64,000 nucleotides of DNA from Pontibacter qinzhouensis (GTDB lineage: Bacteria; Bacteroidota; Bacteroidia; Cytophagales; Hymenobacteraceae). Every line of letters begins with the position of its first letter. Within the stretch, counting starts at the first letter, position 1. Under the pieces are notes generated by a model. It was not told the DNA's origin. It did no database searches and was given only the letters and a program-made list of their open reading frames with translations. Below, piece by piece: positions 8,173 through 17,233 of the stretch. The stretch lies in contig NZ_VRTY01000007.1 of the NCBI RefSeq assembly GCF_008017455.1, positions 29,239 to 93,238 on the forward strand, read 5' to 3'. The translations under genes were made by a program, and so were the position numbers.

Positions 8173-9522
8173 TTACTTCTGCTCATGCAGCCGGAGCAGG
8201 CGCTGTAAAATTTCTGTCAGGTAAGTGCCAGTATAGGGACCGTAAAAGTTCATGTCGCGGGTTTCGTATTTTTTAAGTGGATAATGTTCTTCTGGAGTTA
8301 TATAGCCTATGTAGCCACCGTTAAAGCCTGTAACAACTACTTCTTTATTGTGTTGTTGAGCCGCTGGCTGCAACTGTTTCATATACTCACCAGAATAATC
8401 GGCAGGCACTCCGAGTAATACCATGCTACCGATTTGGAGGCTGCTAACGTAGGCTCCATAATTGCCAAATACCGTCCTGAACAGGAAAGGAGCAAAACGG
8501 TGAGTATCGCCGGAGCGCCATTGTGTGGCTGGTAATTCAAAAGGGACACGGGCATAACCTAGCGTCTGCTGATAGGCCATCGGTACTGATTTTTCTGCGG
8601 CTAATAATTTGCTGGCTAATTGCCGGCCTACGGCTTCGGTACTACTGAATGAATCGCCATGAGGGGCTTTGGTCTGGTGGCTTGCAACTGCACCTGCGGC
8701 AAATGCAGCAAAATCGACCTGCGTTTCCAGAGAGTCGACTAAAGCGCCTGGGTAGTCGCGGGAAAGGATAGGTTGCATGGAGGGCAGAATAGTAGGATGG
8801 GCTGAGAAGCTGCAAAACAGGGCTGTTGCTCCTCCTTTCTGCTCAAATTTTAAAAAACGCATGGTTGTATCTAATGCCGCAGCATCGCCGGTGAGGCGGT
8901 TGGCCACAAGTTCGGCCGCATAAATTTCGCCGTAACCAACCCTGGCAGGTTGCTGATTTGCTTTTGCCAGCACAAGACTTTCCAAAATACGATCAACGGT
9001 GGCTTGCACAATTTTTCTATCGTATTTACCGGCCATGATGCGTCCCATTAGTTTTTTTCCCCAGCCGCCAAAGCTGGTATGAGTGTGCGTAGCTGTCAGG
9101 TATACCTGCTCTGGCTGTAGCCCCAGATTAGGGTAGACTTTTTCTAAGGCCTCTGTAACGGCCATGGGTGTTATAAGCAGGTCGAGTGCTACCAGGTAAG
9201 CCTGACTTTTACCGTTGTTGAAGGCAAAGGTGCGGACATAGGCTGAGTCATGTACGGAGGTATATTTCATGCCGCGCCGCTTGCCGTAACCGGCGAGCGG
9301 ATTGTGGCGCGGCGGCGTCATATTCACCTTGGCCCAACCAACCTGAAGGGTATCTGCCGTGGTAATGGTAGGCCCCTGATGCTCCAGCGCCTGTAGCGTT
9401 TGCTGGTAATAAGAGCTTTCCTGGTATGGCGAAAAATCAATTTGCTGCACTAAGCACGATTGCAGCAGCAGGCAGAGAAAAAGGCATGATACATTATACT
9501 TAAGGGATGCTGTAAAAGGCAT
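8173..9522 (-). CDS. Neutral/alkaline ceramidase-like lipoprotein
   Basis: 449 aa with a lipoprotein signal (LLLQSC, Cys about residue 23). The mature part resembles the N-terminal catalytic domain of neutral/alkaline non-lysosomal ceramidases: VGWAKVNMTPPRHNPLAGYG near 60, LVALDLL near 110, the metal-binding THTHTSFGG near 145 and SAHPT near 245. It is shorter than full-length ceramidases (about 650-750 aa) and lacks their C-terminal domain. Amidohydrolase activity on a lipid or other amide is plausible; substrate unknown. The frame opens with a TTG at 9540, but ATG 9522 gives the normal signal peptide. Confidence 0.75.
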   Translation of the reverse strand: MPFTASLKYNVSCLFLCLLLQSCLVQQIDFSPYQESSYYQQTLQALEHQGPTITTADTLQVGWAKVNMTPPRHNPLAGYGKRRGMKYTSVHDSAYVRTFAFNNGKSQAYLVALDLLITPMAVTEALEKVYPNLGLQPEQVYLTATHTHTSFGGWGKKLMGRIMAGKYDRKIVQATVDRILESLVLAKANQQPARVGYGEIYAAELVANRLTGDAAALDTTMRFLKFEQKGGATALFCSFSAHPTILPSMQPILSRDYPGALVDSLETQVDFAAFAAGAVASHQTKAPHGDSFSSTEAVGRQLASKLLAAEKSVPMAYQQTLGYARVPFELPATQWRSGDTHRFAPFLFRTVFGNYGAYVSSLQIGSMVLLGVPADYSGEYMKQLQPAAQQHNKEVVVTGFNGGYIGYITPEEHYPLKKYETRDMNFYGPYTGTYLTEILQRLLRLHEQK

Positions 9523-9861
9523 AACTGGTGAATAAACCAATGTAGGATCAAAATAAGCAACCTGAAACTACTATAATTAATCCAATAATCCAGGATTAAG
9601 CCATCACTTTCTATCTTTAAACCTTAAAGGATGTTATTTCAGAGGCTACGGTTATTCAGTACATTAGCAAACACAGGAGGAAGAGAAGGTAGCAAACTTT
9701 AAATAAGTCACATTTAGTTTTTTATCAGCTACCGGCTGACCAATTATAAGTTCGTGTAGGTGTTGTAAAGCAGCAGACGCTTTGAACCCTACTACCCAAT
9801 TATTCTAATGAAATCATCCTCCCAAAGGATCTTGATTCAAAAAGTGTCAAGGGTATGCCTG
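9523..9861. other. Intergenic stretch holding dispersed element copy 3
   Basis: Gap of 339 bases between two minus-strand genes. AT-rich; the element at 9798-9855 is the only recognisable structure. No terminator stem was seen after the upstream gene (9862-11136). Confidence 0.4.
9798..9855 (-). repeat. 58-bp dispersed element, copy 3
   Basis: Plus-strand text starts AATTATTCTAATGAAA and ends CAAGGGTA. Read on the minus strand, TACCCTTG begins 6 bases after the stop codon of the gene at 9862-11136. Exactly 58 bp. Confidence 0.88.
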
Positions 9862-11136
9862 TCAGGTTTTTGGTTTTTTCTTTTTGGCAGCCGGGAAAAG
9901 GATGTTGTTCAGAATCAGTCGGTAGCCTGGAGAGTTTGGGTACAGACTTAAGTCGGTCGGGTAATGGCTTCCACGGGCCTGGTAGGCTTCCGGATCGTGG
10001 CCTCCATAAAACGTCCAGGTGCCTTTGCCTACAGTGCCGTTCATGTACCGCACTTCGTTTGCTGCCTGCAACTCGCCCATTATGTTTACCTCAGGCTTTA
10101 CCTGTTCTTTTTTGAAAGCAGTCGTCTGGCCCATAAACCCTTTTATGGTTTTGCTGTGGTTCTGGGTTAACATGGTCGGAATCGGGTCCCATTTGGCAGA
10201 AAAGGTGAAGAGCGAAAAAAAGTCATTTTCTTCGTCAATGCCTCTTTCCCAGCGTTGGTTGTCGATGCTGGAAAACCCGCGGTCGTAGCCGTTCTGGCTA
10301 ATAACAAAATTGTGGAATGCAAATGTTTTAGTAAAATCCAGCTTTTGTTGTGCATCCGGGTCAATGCCATCTCCGTCGTAAAGCTCATCGACAATATCTA
10401 CTCCCTCAGCGGCCAGTGCAATATCGTATGTGTCGGTGGCGGAGCACATGGCAAACATAAAGCCTCCACCGGCTACAAACTCTTTAATGCGCATTGCCAC
10501 ACCATGCTTCATCTGCGATACTTTGTCATAGCCATATTTAACGACCAGCCGCTGGGCCTCCTGCTGTTCTGCCAGAAACTTATCTCTGCCGCGTCGCCGA
10601 CCGATTGAACGGCCATATTGGCCGGTAAAGTCCTCGTGGTGCAAGTGCAGCCAATCGAAGTTCAGCAGCTTCTGTTCCAGCACTTCCTCATCAAACACAA
10701 GCTCGTACGGAATTTCGGCATAAGTGAGCACCAGGGTAACAGCATCTTCTCCAAACTCAGCCATAGGAGGGGAGTATACGGCAATTTTTGGCACCTTTTC
10801 CAATTTCATCACATCCATGTTAGCGTCAGGGTGAGCGATCTGACTTATAATCTCTTGGTAGGCAGCATCAGAGAGCACCTGGTAAGATACTCCTCTTGCC
10901 AGAAGTTCTTTTTCAACAGGTTCGGCCTGCCGGAAAGCGAAGCTACCTCCTCTGTAATTCAGTAGCCAGTCTACTTCCTGTTCTTTTTGCAGTACCCAGA
11001 AGGCAATGCCATAGGCTTTCAAATGATCTTTTTGAGCTACATCCATGGGCACCAGAATTTGAGCAGCAGGAGAAACTAATGGCTGCAAAATCCAAAATGC
11101 TATTACAAACAGGCTGGTTATAAGTCGGATACTCAT
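9862..11136 (-). CDS. Conserved secreted protein often mislabelled asparagine synthetase B
   Basis: 424 aa with an N-terminal signal peptide (hydrophobic to about residue 25). The N-terminal pattern ILVPMDVAQKDHLKAYGIAFWVL and WLLNYRGGSF is one I associate with a Bacteroidota family commonly annotated asparagine synthetase B. The sequence has no N-terminal catalytic Cys and no ATP-pyrophosphatase SGGxDS motif, and it carries an export signal, so that name is not supported. The central VAGGGFMFAMCSATD segment recalls the nucleophile elbow of class I amidotransferase-like folds. A lysine-rich tail closes the protein. Function unknown. Confidence 0.7.
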   Translation of the reverse strand: MSIRLITSLFVIAFWILQPLVSPAAQILVPMDVAQKDHLKAYGIAFWVLQKEQEVDWLLNYRGGSFAFRQAEPVEKELLARGVSYQVLSDAAYQEIISQIAHPDANMDVMKLEKVPKIAVYSPPMAEFGEDAVTLVLTYAEIPYELVFDEEVLEQKLLNFDWLHLHHEDFTGQYGRSIGRRRGRDKFLAEQQEAQRLVVKYGYDKVSQMKHGVAMRIKEFVAGGGFMFAMCSATDTYDIALAAEGVDIVDELYDGDGIDPDAQQKLDFTKTFAFHNFVISQNGYDRGFSSIDNQRWERGIDEENDFFSLFTFSAKWDPIPTMLTQNHSKTIKGFMGQTTAFKKEQVKPEVNIMGELQAANEVRYMNGTVGKGTWTFYGGHDPEAYQARGSHYPTDLSLYPNSPGYRLILNNILFPAAKKKKPKT

Positions 11137-11382
11137 GGAGGATAGCCTTTATGATACAATATCGAATATAACGAAATATCTGGAAATAAGAAGGATACAC
11201 TTTCAGAGAGTGATGCACAGGCTACAGAAATACCTTATTGCAAGTATGCAAAAAGATGCTGCCAGGTACACCAGGTGGAGAGTCTGAAAAAATGTGAGAT
11301 GGCTGCCAAAAAACTCGGACAGCTTTACCTGTTATTACGAACCGAAAATTCTGATGTTGTAGATATGTTGAAGTCGGGTCGC

Positions 11383-11937
11383 TTAAAAAAAGAAACTCAT
11401 AAGCAGCAGCAGTAAGGCTGCCGCATGCAAAAAATTAAGGGCAATCATAAGCTTCCTGTCTACGGTGTTATTGCGGTAATACAGCAGTGCGTAAACGCTG
11501 TCCACTACAAGGCTACTCACGACAATAGCCAGAAAAAGGCTGGAAGAATGGTAGGTAACGGCTTCTGTATGGAAATCTTCGGCATACACAGTAAACAAGT
11601 AGCTGAACTGGAACAAGCAAAACAAATTGTAGCTAATGCCAATAAGAGGAGACCACTTTTTTACCCACAGCACCAGTACCGCCTGCAATACCAGGCGTGC
11701 ATAAATCATTAATCCGAAAAACCTGATGCTGCTTAAGTTGCCTGCAGGAAGATTTTCCTCGAAAGCCAGTACAGGAGTTAAGATCAGGTACAGATACACC
11801 AGAAACGTAAGCCAGGCTGCATAAGGAGCATCGGCTGTGGGTGATAGGTGAGTCTGCCGCTTTCTTACAAACGCGTAAATTGGCAACAGCACCAAGAGGC
11901 CAGCCACAGCGAATGTTTTAGTATAGATAGAATACAT
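11383..11937 (-). CDS. Hypothetical integral membrane protein
   Basis: 184 aa with about five hydrophobic helices (near 8-25, 42-60, 78-95, 105-120, 132-150 and a hydrophobic C-terminus). No motif that I recognise. It lies alone on the minus strand, divergent from the rhomboid gene. It could be a small transporter-like or DUF membrane protein; no function can be given. Confidence 0.6.
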   Translation of the reverse strand: MYSIYTKTFAVAGLLVLLPIYAFVRKRQTHLSPTADAPYAAWLTFLVYLYLILTPVLAFEENLPAGNLSSIRFFGLMIYARLVLQAVLVLWVKKWSPLIGISYNLFCLFQFSYLFTVYAEDFHTEAVTYHSSSLFLAIVVSSLVVDSVYALLYYRNNTVDRKLMIALNFLHAAALLLLLMSFFF

Positions 11938-12141
11938 ACGAGGCGTTTAATAATGCAGACAACGGAAATAACTCCTATTAGAATCAGCCGTTTGATCTTT
12001 ATGCCGCCAACGGATGATAAAGTCTTTAGAAGTTTTACTAATCTCTATTCTGAAATTGCAGCACTATTCATATATATGGATTCAGGGTGCATTTTGTTTC
12101 GGTTCCTCTGGTAGCCTCTCCTGTACTTTCAAAAGAAACCT

Positions 12142-12149
12142 TAACTTTA
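12142..12149 (+). promoter_or_regulatory. Candidate -7 box for rhomboid gene
   Basis: TAACTTTA matches TAnnTTTG except for the last base and lies 51 bases before the ATG. No good -33 box found, so this is weak. Confidence 0.3.
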
Positions 12150-12200
12150 CACAACCACTCTTTTAATTTTACGCCGCTACAGCTAAACTCTACATGTAAC

Positions 12201-13001
12201 ATGAAACCATTGCAGGAGGAAAGTGACCGGTTTGCTTACAGCTTTTTACCAGGAGCGTTGTTTGTCGGTCTGCTTTGGCTTATTAAGCTGATGGAGTTCC
12301 TGACAGATGCTCATTTGGTTTGGCTGGGAGTTTTACCACGTAGGTTTTTCGGATTAATTGGGGTGGTTACCAGCCCGCTCATTCATGGTGGTGTACCGCA
12401 TTTACTTTCAAACTCTTTTCCGCTGGTGCTGCTAACGGGGCTCATTATTTTTCTGCATAGGCGTGTAGCCTGGCAAGTGTTAACCGTGTGCTATGTTGGC
12501 AGTGGTTTGCTAACCTGGTTTATTGGCCGCCACTCTTACCACATTGGTGCAAGTGGGGTTGTGTACGCCATGGTTGGCTATCTGTTTTTCCTGGGCATGT
12601 TCAGGCGCGACAGAAGCGCACTGGCAGTTTCGCTGGCCATCCTGTTTTTGTATAGCGGCTTTATCTATGGCCTGTTCCCAAACGAAGAAAGAATTTCGTG
12701 GGAGGGGCATTTAGGTGGCATATTGGCTGGTTTGCTGGCTGCCATCGTGTTTGGCAGCGGCATGCCCGAACCCGAACCCGATCATGAGGAACTACTACCG
12801 CTTAGCCCGGACCAGAAGGAGCTACAACAGCAACATCTTAGCAGCACCTACACATCAGGCAGCGAATTACCGTTCTACATTCAATATAAAATAGCCAATC
12901 CTGATCATAAAACCTCCTACCACCATCGATATTACTTAAATTCTACATCAGGCATGGTAGAAGCCCCAACTCAAGCACCTGTTTCTACGTCTAGTGGTTA
13001 A
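12201..13001 (+). CDS. Rhomboid family intramembrane serine protease
   Basis: 266 aa. The rhomboid catalytic pattern is complete: HLLSN near residues 67-71, the Ser nucleophile in HIGASGVVYAM (Ser118) and the His base in WEGHLGG (His170), each within or beside a predicted helix. A hydrophilic C-terminal tail of about 75 residues rich in Glu, Pro and Gln extends into the cytoplasm and is not part of the protease core. The frame is open upstream to 12087, but ATG 12201 starts at a normal distance from the first helix. The gene for a VTT-domain membrane protein starts 20 bases later and may be co-transcribed. Confidence 0.9.
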   Translation: MKPLQEESDRFAYSFLPGALFVGLLWLIKLMEFLTDAHLVWLGVLPRRFFGLIGVVTSPLIHGGVPHLLSNSFPLVLLTGLIIFLHRRVAWQVLTVCYVGSGLLTWFIGRHSYHIGASGVVYAMVGYLFFLGMFRRDRSALAVSLAILFLYSGFIYGLFPNEERISWEGHLGGILAGLLAAIVFGSGMPEPEPDHEELLPLSPDQKELQQQHLSSTYTSGSELPFYIQYKIANPDHKTSYHHRYYLNSTSGMVEAPTQAPVSTSSG

Positions 13002-13021
13002 ACAACAAGTTTAGGTGGTAC

Positions 13022-13735
13022 ATGGCAGAAGCAACTCAAAAAGAGCAGAATAAAGAAGTAGGTGAAAGTAAATGGCCCTTGTACCTAACCGGAGCCATTG
13101 TGGTAGTGCTGGTACTGGCCTACTTTGTTTCGCCTGATTTTAAAAACACCATGCAAGAGGCATGGCTAGTGATGACCAGCGGAGAAGAGGAGCAAATTTC
13201 TGAATGGGTGAGTCAGTTTGGATTCTGGGGGCCGTTTTTCCTGGTTGGCGCTATGGTAGCGCAAATGTTTCTAGTGGTGGTAAACGTGGTAGCGTTAATG
13301 TTGGTGGCTATACTGGCTTACGGACCTGTCTGGGGATCAGCTCTGGCTGTATTAGCTGTATCGGTGGCTGCTACGGTTGGGTATTTTATAGGACATGCCC
13401 TGGGAGAGACCGGCGTAAGTAAGATTATCGGCCATAAGGCAGAGAAAAAAGTAGCAGGTTTTGTAGATGATTATGGTATATGGGCTGTTATAATTGCCCG
13501 TATTTCTCCGCTGCTCTCCAACGATGCCGTAAGTTTTGTGGCTGGCTTTGCTAAAATGGGTTATTTAAAGTTTATGGCGGCAACACTTGCCGGTATAATA
13601 CCCCTGACTATTTTGCTGGCCTGGCTTGGCGAAAACAGTGACCGCCTAAAATCTGGTTTGCTTTGGTTAGGTGGCATCAGTTTGCTATTGTTCATTGGGT
13701 ATGTGGTGTATGATAAATACGTTAAGAAATCTTAA
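13022..13735 (+). CDS. TVP38/TMEM64 (VTT-domain) membrane protein
   Basis: 237 aa with a single N-terminal helix near 20-40 and a VTT/SNARE-associated domain. The latter includes GYFIGHALGETG near 120, FVDDYGIWAVIIARISPLLSND near 146 and FAKMGYLKFMAATLAGIIP near 175, typical of TVP38/DedA-like proteins. Relatives are lipid scramblase or flippase candidates in the cytoplasmic membrane; the substrate is not defined. It follows the rhomboid gene closely, suggesting a two-gene unit. Confidence 0.85.
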   Translation: MAEATQKEQNKEVGESKWPLYLTGAIVVVLVLAYFVSPDFKNTMQEAWLVMTSGEEEQISEWVSQFGFWGPFFLVGAMVAQMFLVVVNVVALMLVAILAYGPVWGSALAVLAVSVAATVGYFIGHALGETGVSKIIGHKAEKKVAGFVDDYGIWAVIIARISPLLSNDAVSFVAGFAKMGYLKFMAATLAGIIPLTILLAWLGENSDRLKSGLLWLGGISLLLFIGYVVYDKYVKKS

Positions 13736-14402
13736 AACCAACCAGTACCTCCGGTTTCACCAGTTTCACAAACAGTACTTGAACCTGCTATTTCGTTTTG
13801 AAATCTCCTTAATTTTTTGCTTCTTTAGCTACGCGATTACTTAAAAATAGGAATAGATGGTTTACCATTCAAAATAGATCTAAAGTTAAATTTAGTTGAT
13901 TAAAAAGAGGAGAAAGGCCGGCAGAAATTGCCGGCTTTTTTTATTTTAACCTGCTTTAACTGGCTTCTAGATCCAGGTTTCAATTGGGGAGTAATAATAA
14001 TTGCCAGATACATATACATTGAACAATTGACTCATCTGACCAAAGAAAATTAATTAAGGGTTCTTTAAATAATTTAATTTTAAACTGCTGAAATCACTCG
14101 GTTATTACCGTGTTATCTGATAATTTGCTTTACCAACACACTGCGTTTAAGCTCCGGTTATATTAAAATAATTATACAAATATTCACAAATATTAATAAT
14201 TAGAGATATCATATAGATAAATGAATTGATTATAACTAAATAAATAAAAAATTTAACCCTGTATAATAATCGAGCTTATACCTTGAATTTTATATAAATA
14301 TTGGCTTAACAGCGCCTATTGTAAGGTCTTGAAACCTAGTTGAAAAACTATCGTTAAAGCCATTTATTATTAGAAAACCGATGTATAACAAAAAGATTGC
14401 TT
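13736..14402. other. Long AT-rich intergenic stretch
   Basis: 667 bases. Apart from the terminator at 13913-13946 nothing is supported. The second half (14000-14400) is extremely AT-rich with poly-A and TAAATA runs and no ORF. Confidence 0.4.
13913..13946 (+). terminator. Intrinsic terminator
   Basis: GCCGGCA / TGCCGGC stem with a 4-base loop followed by seven T. It lies about 180 bases after the VTT-domain gene and ends the rhomboid/VTT transcript. Confidence 0.85.
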
Positions 14403-14930
14403 ATGATTAGGTACAAATTACTAGCAGTAGCACTCTTCATTTTCATGGTTTTGGATGAAGAATTTTCGGTCAGTAAAGCAGAGACGCTGCAAGCTGACAA
14501 AAATAAGGAAACTACAATTTTTAATATTGCTAAACCAAAAACCATAGCGGAACAGGAACCTACTGCAGATGCTACTCCTGAACCTATTACCGTAACAGCC
14601 ACTGTTTACTTTCCTGAGCCAGGTCAGACCGACGATACTCCTTTTATTACCGCAGATGGCTCCAAAATAAATGAAAAAAATCCGGGCAAACATCGTTGGA
14701 TCGCAGTTTCGCGCGATCTGCATGAGCGGTGGGGCGGCGAGATCAGTTATGGCGATTCGCTGGTCGTGTCCGGTATTTCAGACGATCTGGACGGACTTTA
14801 TATCGTTCGCGACACTATGCACAAACGCATCCGTAACCGTATCGATATTCTGGTAGGGAGGCAGGACGAGGTAATGGGTAAATGGAAGAATGTTCAGATT
14901 TCTAAATTTATCGCCTCAACCGAATCGTAG
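14403..14930 (+). CDS. Secreted protein with 3D (double-psi barrel-like) domain
   Basis: 175 aa with an N-terminal hydrophobic signal (residues about 5-19) that may be cleaved or retained. The C-terminal 100 residues resemble the 3D domain: TATVYFPEPGQTDDTPFITADG, RWIAVSRDL, GDSLVVSG and YIVRDTMHKRIRNRIDILVG, where conserved Asp residues shape a barrel related to MltA/RpfB lytic enzymes. Bacteroidota relatives are short secreted proteins of unproven function, possibly peptidoglycan-active. A TTG at 14397 precedes ATG 14403; the ATG is used. Confidence 0.75.
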   Translation: MIRYKLLAVALFIFMVLDEEFSVSKAETLQADKNKETTIFNIAKPKTIAEQEPTADATPEPITVTATVYFPEPGQTDDTPFITADGSKINEKNPGKHRWIAVSRDLHERWGGEISYGDSLVVSGISDDLDGLYIVRDTMHKRIRNRIDILVGRQDEVMGKWKNVQISKFIASTES

Positions 14931-14975
14931 GTACCAGTAGTTTAACCCCTGCTTTTGGGGATGATAATTTAATCT

Positions 14976-15033
14976 AATTATTCTAATGAAAAATGCATTT
15001 AGAAGAAGAAAGGTAAAAATTTAGTCAAGGGTA
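14976..15033 (-). repeat. 58-bp dispersed element, copy 4
   Basis: Plus strand AATTATTCTAATGAAAA to CAAGGGTA. The GGCCTTCC part is degenerate (GCATTTAG). It sits between convergent genes; read as TACCCTTG first it follows the minus-strand gene at 15200. Confidence 0.78.
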
Positions 15034-15079
15034 GCACTTGCTGGCATAAACCTAAGCGTGTTGTCCTGTTTGTTTCATA

Positions 15080-15113
15080 GGCCCGGATGCATCAGCATCT
15101 CCGGGCTTTTTTT
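15080..15113 (+). terminator. Intrinsic terminator
   Basis: GCCCGGA/TCCGGGC stem extended by TGC/GCA, followed by seven T. Orientation serves the 3D-domain gene on the plus strand. Confidence 0.8.
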
Positions 15114-15199
15114 ATGTTCATGGCATATTCGGTCAAAGGATTTAATTTGGACAGGTTCTGCAGTAGGAGCAAAGGCAGTGCAAGTCTTATAGCTATTAG

Positions 15200-15391
15200 T
15201 TAAACTACATACGACTGTAATATTTCCAAACCTTCTCCATCGTTTTGCGCCTCCACCACCTCATCTATCACATATTGCACCTCCTGTTCGCTCCATTTCT
15301 CTTTCTCGGCAGCTTTAACAAATACATCTAATGCCACAAAACGTCCGGCCTCTAGTGGTAACAGCGTTTTAACTTTTTTTCTGATGTTCAT
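15200..15391 (-). CDS. Small conserved hypothetical protein
   Basis: 63 aa starting [18 protein letters not shown]; highly charged with two amphipathic helices and an acidic C-terminus. The frame is open further upstream, but the residues before this Met are unlike protein and the ATG at 15391 fits a small soluble protein. No recognised family. Coding status rests on amino-acid composition and uninterrupted frame only. Confidence 0.5.
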   Translation of the reverse strand: MNIRKKVKTLLPLEAGRFVALDVFVKAAEKEKWSEQEVQYVIDEVVEAQNDGEGLEILQSYVV

Positions 15392-15614
15392 TTTTATCAA
15401 TCTTATAGACACAGATAATTTAGCCCTCCGCTCATAAAAAAGCAAATTTTTGAGTGGTAACCTGTTAAGCAAAATATATCTGGCAAAGGCTTAGTTTGAG
15501 TTAAAAAACTAAGTTACAGATAGGTAAAGGCCCTATTATCTGTTTAAATAAGGCTGTGGTTGATGTCGCGGTTAACCCTTTACCTACATACCCGTTTGTA
15601 TATATAAGTTTAGA

Positions 15615-16598
15615 ATGAGAAAAACAAATTTAATGAACAAAGAGCTAATTACCTTTGACCAGTTAGATGGGCTTAATGATTTAACAATTATGCACTACGC
15701 TGCCCCCCTTATCGTAATTTCGGTGGTGGCAGAATGGCTGGTGGGGGTTTACAAAAAGAAAAACTACTACCATAAAAAGGATTTTCTGGCAGCTTTGACC
15801 ATTGGTGGCGTTAATGCAGTAATTGGCGGCGCGATGAAAATTTTTCTTTTCTCGATCGCCATGTACATCTATAACATCGTGCCGTGGGCAATGCCACGCG
15901 TGTGGTGGGGTTTTCTGGTTTGCTTTATTGCCGTTGATTTTTGCCGTTACTGGGCGCACCGTATTGCGCATGAGCAGCGGTTCTGGTGGGCTACACACGT
16001 TACGCATCATTCGTCCGCCAAAATGAATTTTTCGGTTTCGTTCCGTACCGGTTGGACAAACCAGATTAAGTTTGTGTTCTTTATACCGGTACCCCTTATA
16101 GGAATTGACCCTTTCACGTTTTTTGTTTGTCACCAAATTGCAGTGCTGTACCAGTTCTGGATTCATACCGAGCTTATCCGGAAAATGCCAGCCGCTTTTG
16201 AATACATTTTTGTAACTCCTTCGCACCACCGGGCTCACCACGGTTCAAACCCACAGTACATCGACAAGAATTACGGATCAACTTTAATTATCTGGGATAG
16301 AATGTTTGGAACATTTGAGGCTGAAGAAGAAAAACCAATATACGGACTTACCACACCAGTCACATCTTACAACCCCGTTTACCTGGTATTTCACGAGTAC
16401 ATAGACATCTGGCGCGATTTAAAACATGCCACATCTGCAAAAGAAGTGTTTCAGCTGCTCTTTAAGCCCCCAGGCACACTTGTAACAGAGCAGCAGCGGC
16501 AGGAGGCAGAAGCGAAAAATAGATTAGTAACGCCAGCTACAGCACCTATACAACATGTGGCACCCCAGCACGATCAGGAAGTAGTGTTGGCGAAGTAA
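15615..16598 (+). CDS. Sterol desaturase/fatty acid hydroxylase superfamily protein
   Basis: 327 aa integral membrane di-iron oxygenase. Four to five helices precede and separate the His clusters WAHRIAHE near 115, THVTHHSS near 128 and SHHRAHHGSNP near 202, ending with the NYGSTLIIWDRMFGTF signature near 218. These His residues bind the di-iron centre that hydroxylates or desaturates lipids; Bacteroidota homologues often act on membrane lipids or carotenoids, and the substrate here is unknown. The first ATG (15615) is used; an internal ATG six codons later is also possible. A strong terminator follows. Confidence 0.87.
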   Translation: MRKTNLMNKELITFDQLDGLNDLTIMHYAAPLIVISVVAEWLVGVYKKKNYYHKKDFLAALTIGGVNAVIGGAMKIFLFSIAMYIYNIVPWAMPRVWWGFLVCFIAVDFCRYWAHRIAHEQRFWWATHVTHHSSAKMNFSVSFRTGWTNQIKFVFFIPVPLIGIDPFTFFVCHQIAVLYQFWIHTELIRKMPAAFEYIFVTPSHHRAHHGSNPQYIDKNYGSTLIIWDRMFGTFEAEEEKPIYGLTTPVTSYNPVYLVFHEYIDIWRDLKHATSAKEVFQLLFKPPGTLVTEQQRQEAEAKNRLVTPATAPIQHVAPQHDQEVVLAK

Positions 16599-16681
16599 CA
16601 GCAATACTACTTTGGCAGCAGGTAATTTAAGAGTATTGGAATTAAAGAATTAATAAACTAAAAAAGTAGAACCAAAAACAT

Positions 16682-16720
16682 AAAAAGCTGCAGCGAACTC
16701 ATATCGCTGCAGCTTTTTAT
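16682..16720 (+). terminator. Intrinsic terminator after the hydroxylase
   Basis: AAAAAGCTGCAGCG / CGCTGCAGCTTTTT with a loop of about 10 bases. Confidence 0.9.
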
Positions 16721-16727
16721 GTTTTCT

Positions 16728-16785
16728 TACCCTTGATGAGATTTTGCTTAAACTTCTTTGGAAGGGCAAATTCATTAGTAAAATT
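16728..16785 (+). repeat. 58-bp dispersed element, copy 5
   Basis: Starts TACCCTTG just 8 bases after the terminator of the hydroxylase gene and ends TTCATTAGTAAAATT. Contains CTTTGGAAGGGC. Same strand as the upstream gene. Confidence 0.85.
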
Positions 16786-16909
16786 GCCAGCTCCTATGAA
16801 GGCCTTTAATCTATTTTTAAATCAATGGCTTACACAGCAAAGCAACTGAAAGGCCTGTGAATAATTATTTACTGATGTTACGCATTAATGCGACCAGCAA
16901 AGTGAAAAA

Positions 16910-16958
16910 GTGTTAGAACCAATTTAAAGGAGACTTCCTGATAAATGTGCGCAACATC
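16910..16958 (+). repeat. Second repeat family, member A
   Basis: GTGTTAGAAC at the start and ATGTGCGCAACATC at the end; about 41 of 49 positions match 19121-19168. Probably a fragment of a decayed mobile element, though no transposase is present. Confidence 0.6.
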
Positions 16959-17060
16959 AGTTATTAAGAGCAGATACCAGTTCAGTCTTCTTAGTTTAAA
17001 TTATTCAAAATTTATGAAGCTGTTTTCAACTAAATGAACATTTTGCAACTTTCGCTTCTA

Positions 17061-17118
17061 AATTATTCTAATGAATACAGCCTCCAGAAGGTTTAACATC
17101 CAAATTTTGCCAAGGGTC
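17061..17118 (-). repeat. 58-bp dispersed element, copy 6
   Basis: AATTATTCTAATGAA to CAAGGGTC. Read on the minus strand it follows the Spy-like gene stop by 115 bases. Exactly 58 bp. Confidence 0.82.
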
Positions 17119-17233
17119 TACCCGGCATGTTTAAGTCGAATGAACTTGGGAAATATTCAATTATATTCTCAACAATGTATGTCGGCTGGTAAGAAACAGT
17201 TTAGATTTATTAAGACCTCTTAAGCAAGCTATA

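Larger units (their letters stand above)
16786..17233. other. Intergenic stretch with two different repeats
   Basis: Between convergent genes. Holds repeat pair member A (16910-16958) and dispersed element copy 6 (17061-17117). A long inverted repeat CTGATGTTACGCAT (16872) / ATGTGCGCAACATCAG (16945) overlaps the former. No ORF. Confidence 0.5.

Noticed and set aside
15681..16241. 186-codon minus-strand open frame
   Set aside because: Antisense to the fatty acid hydroxylase with its intact His clusters.
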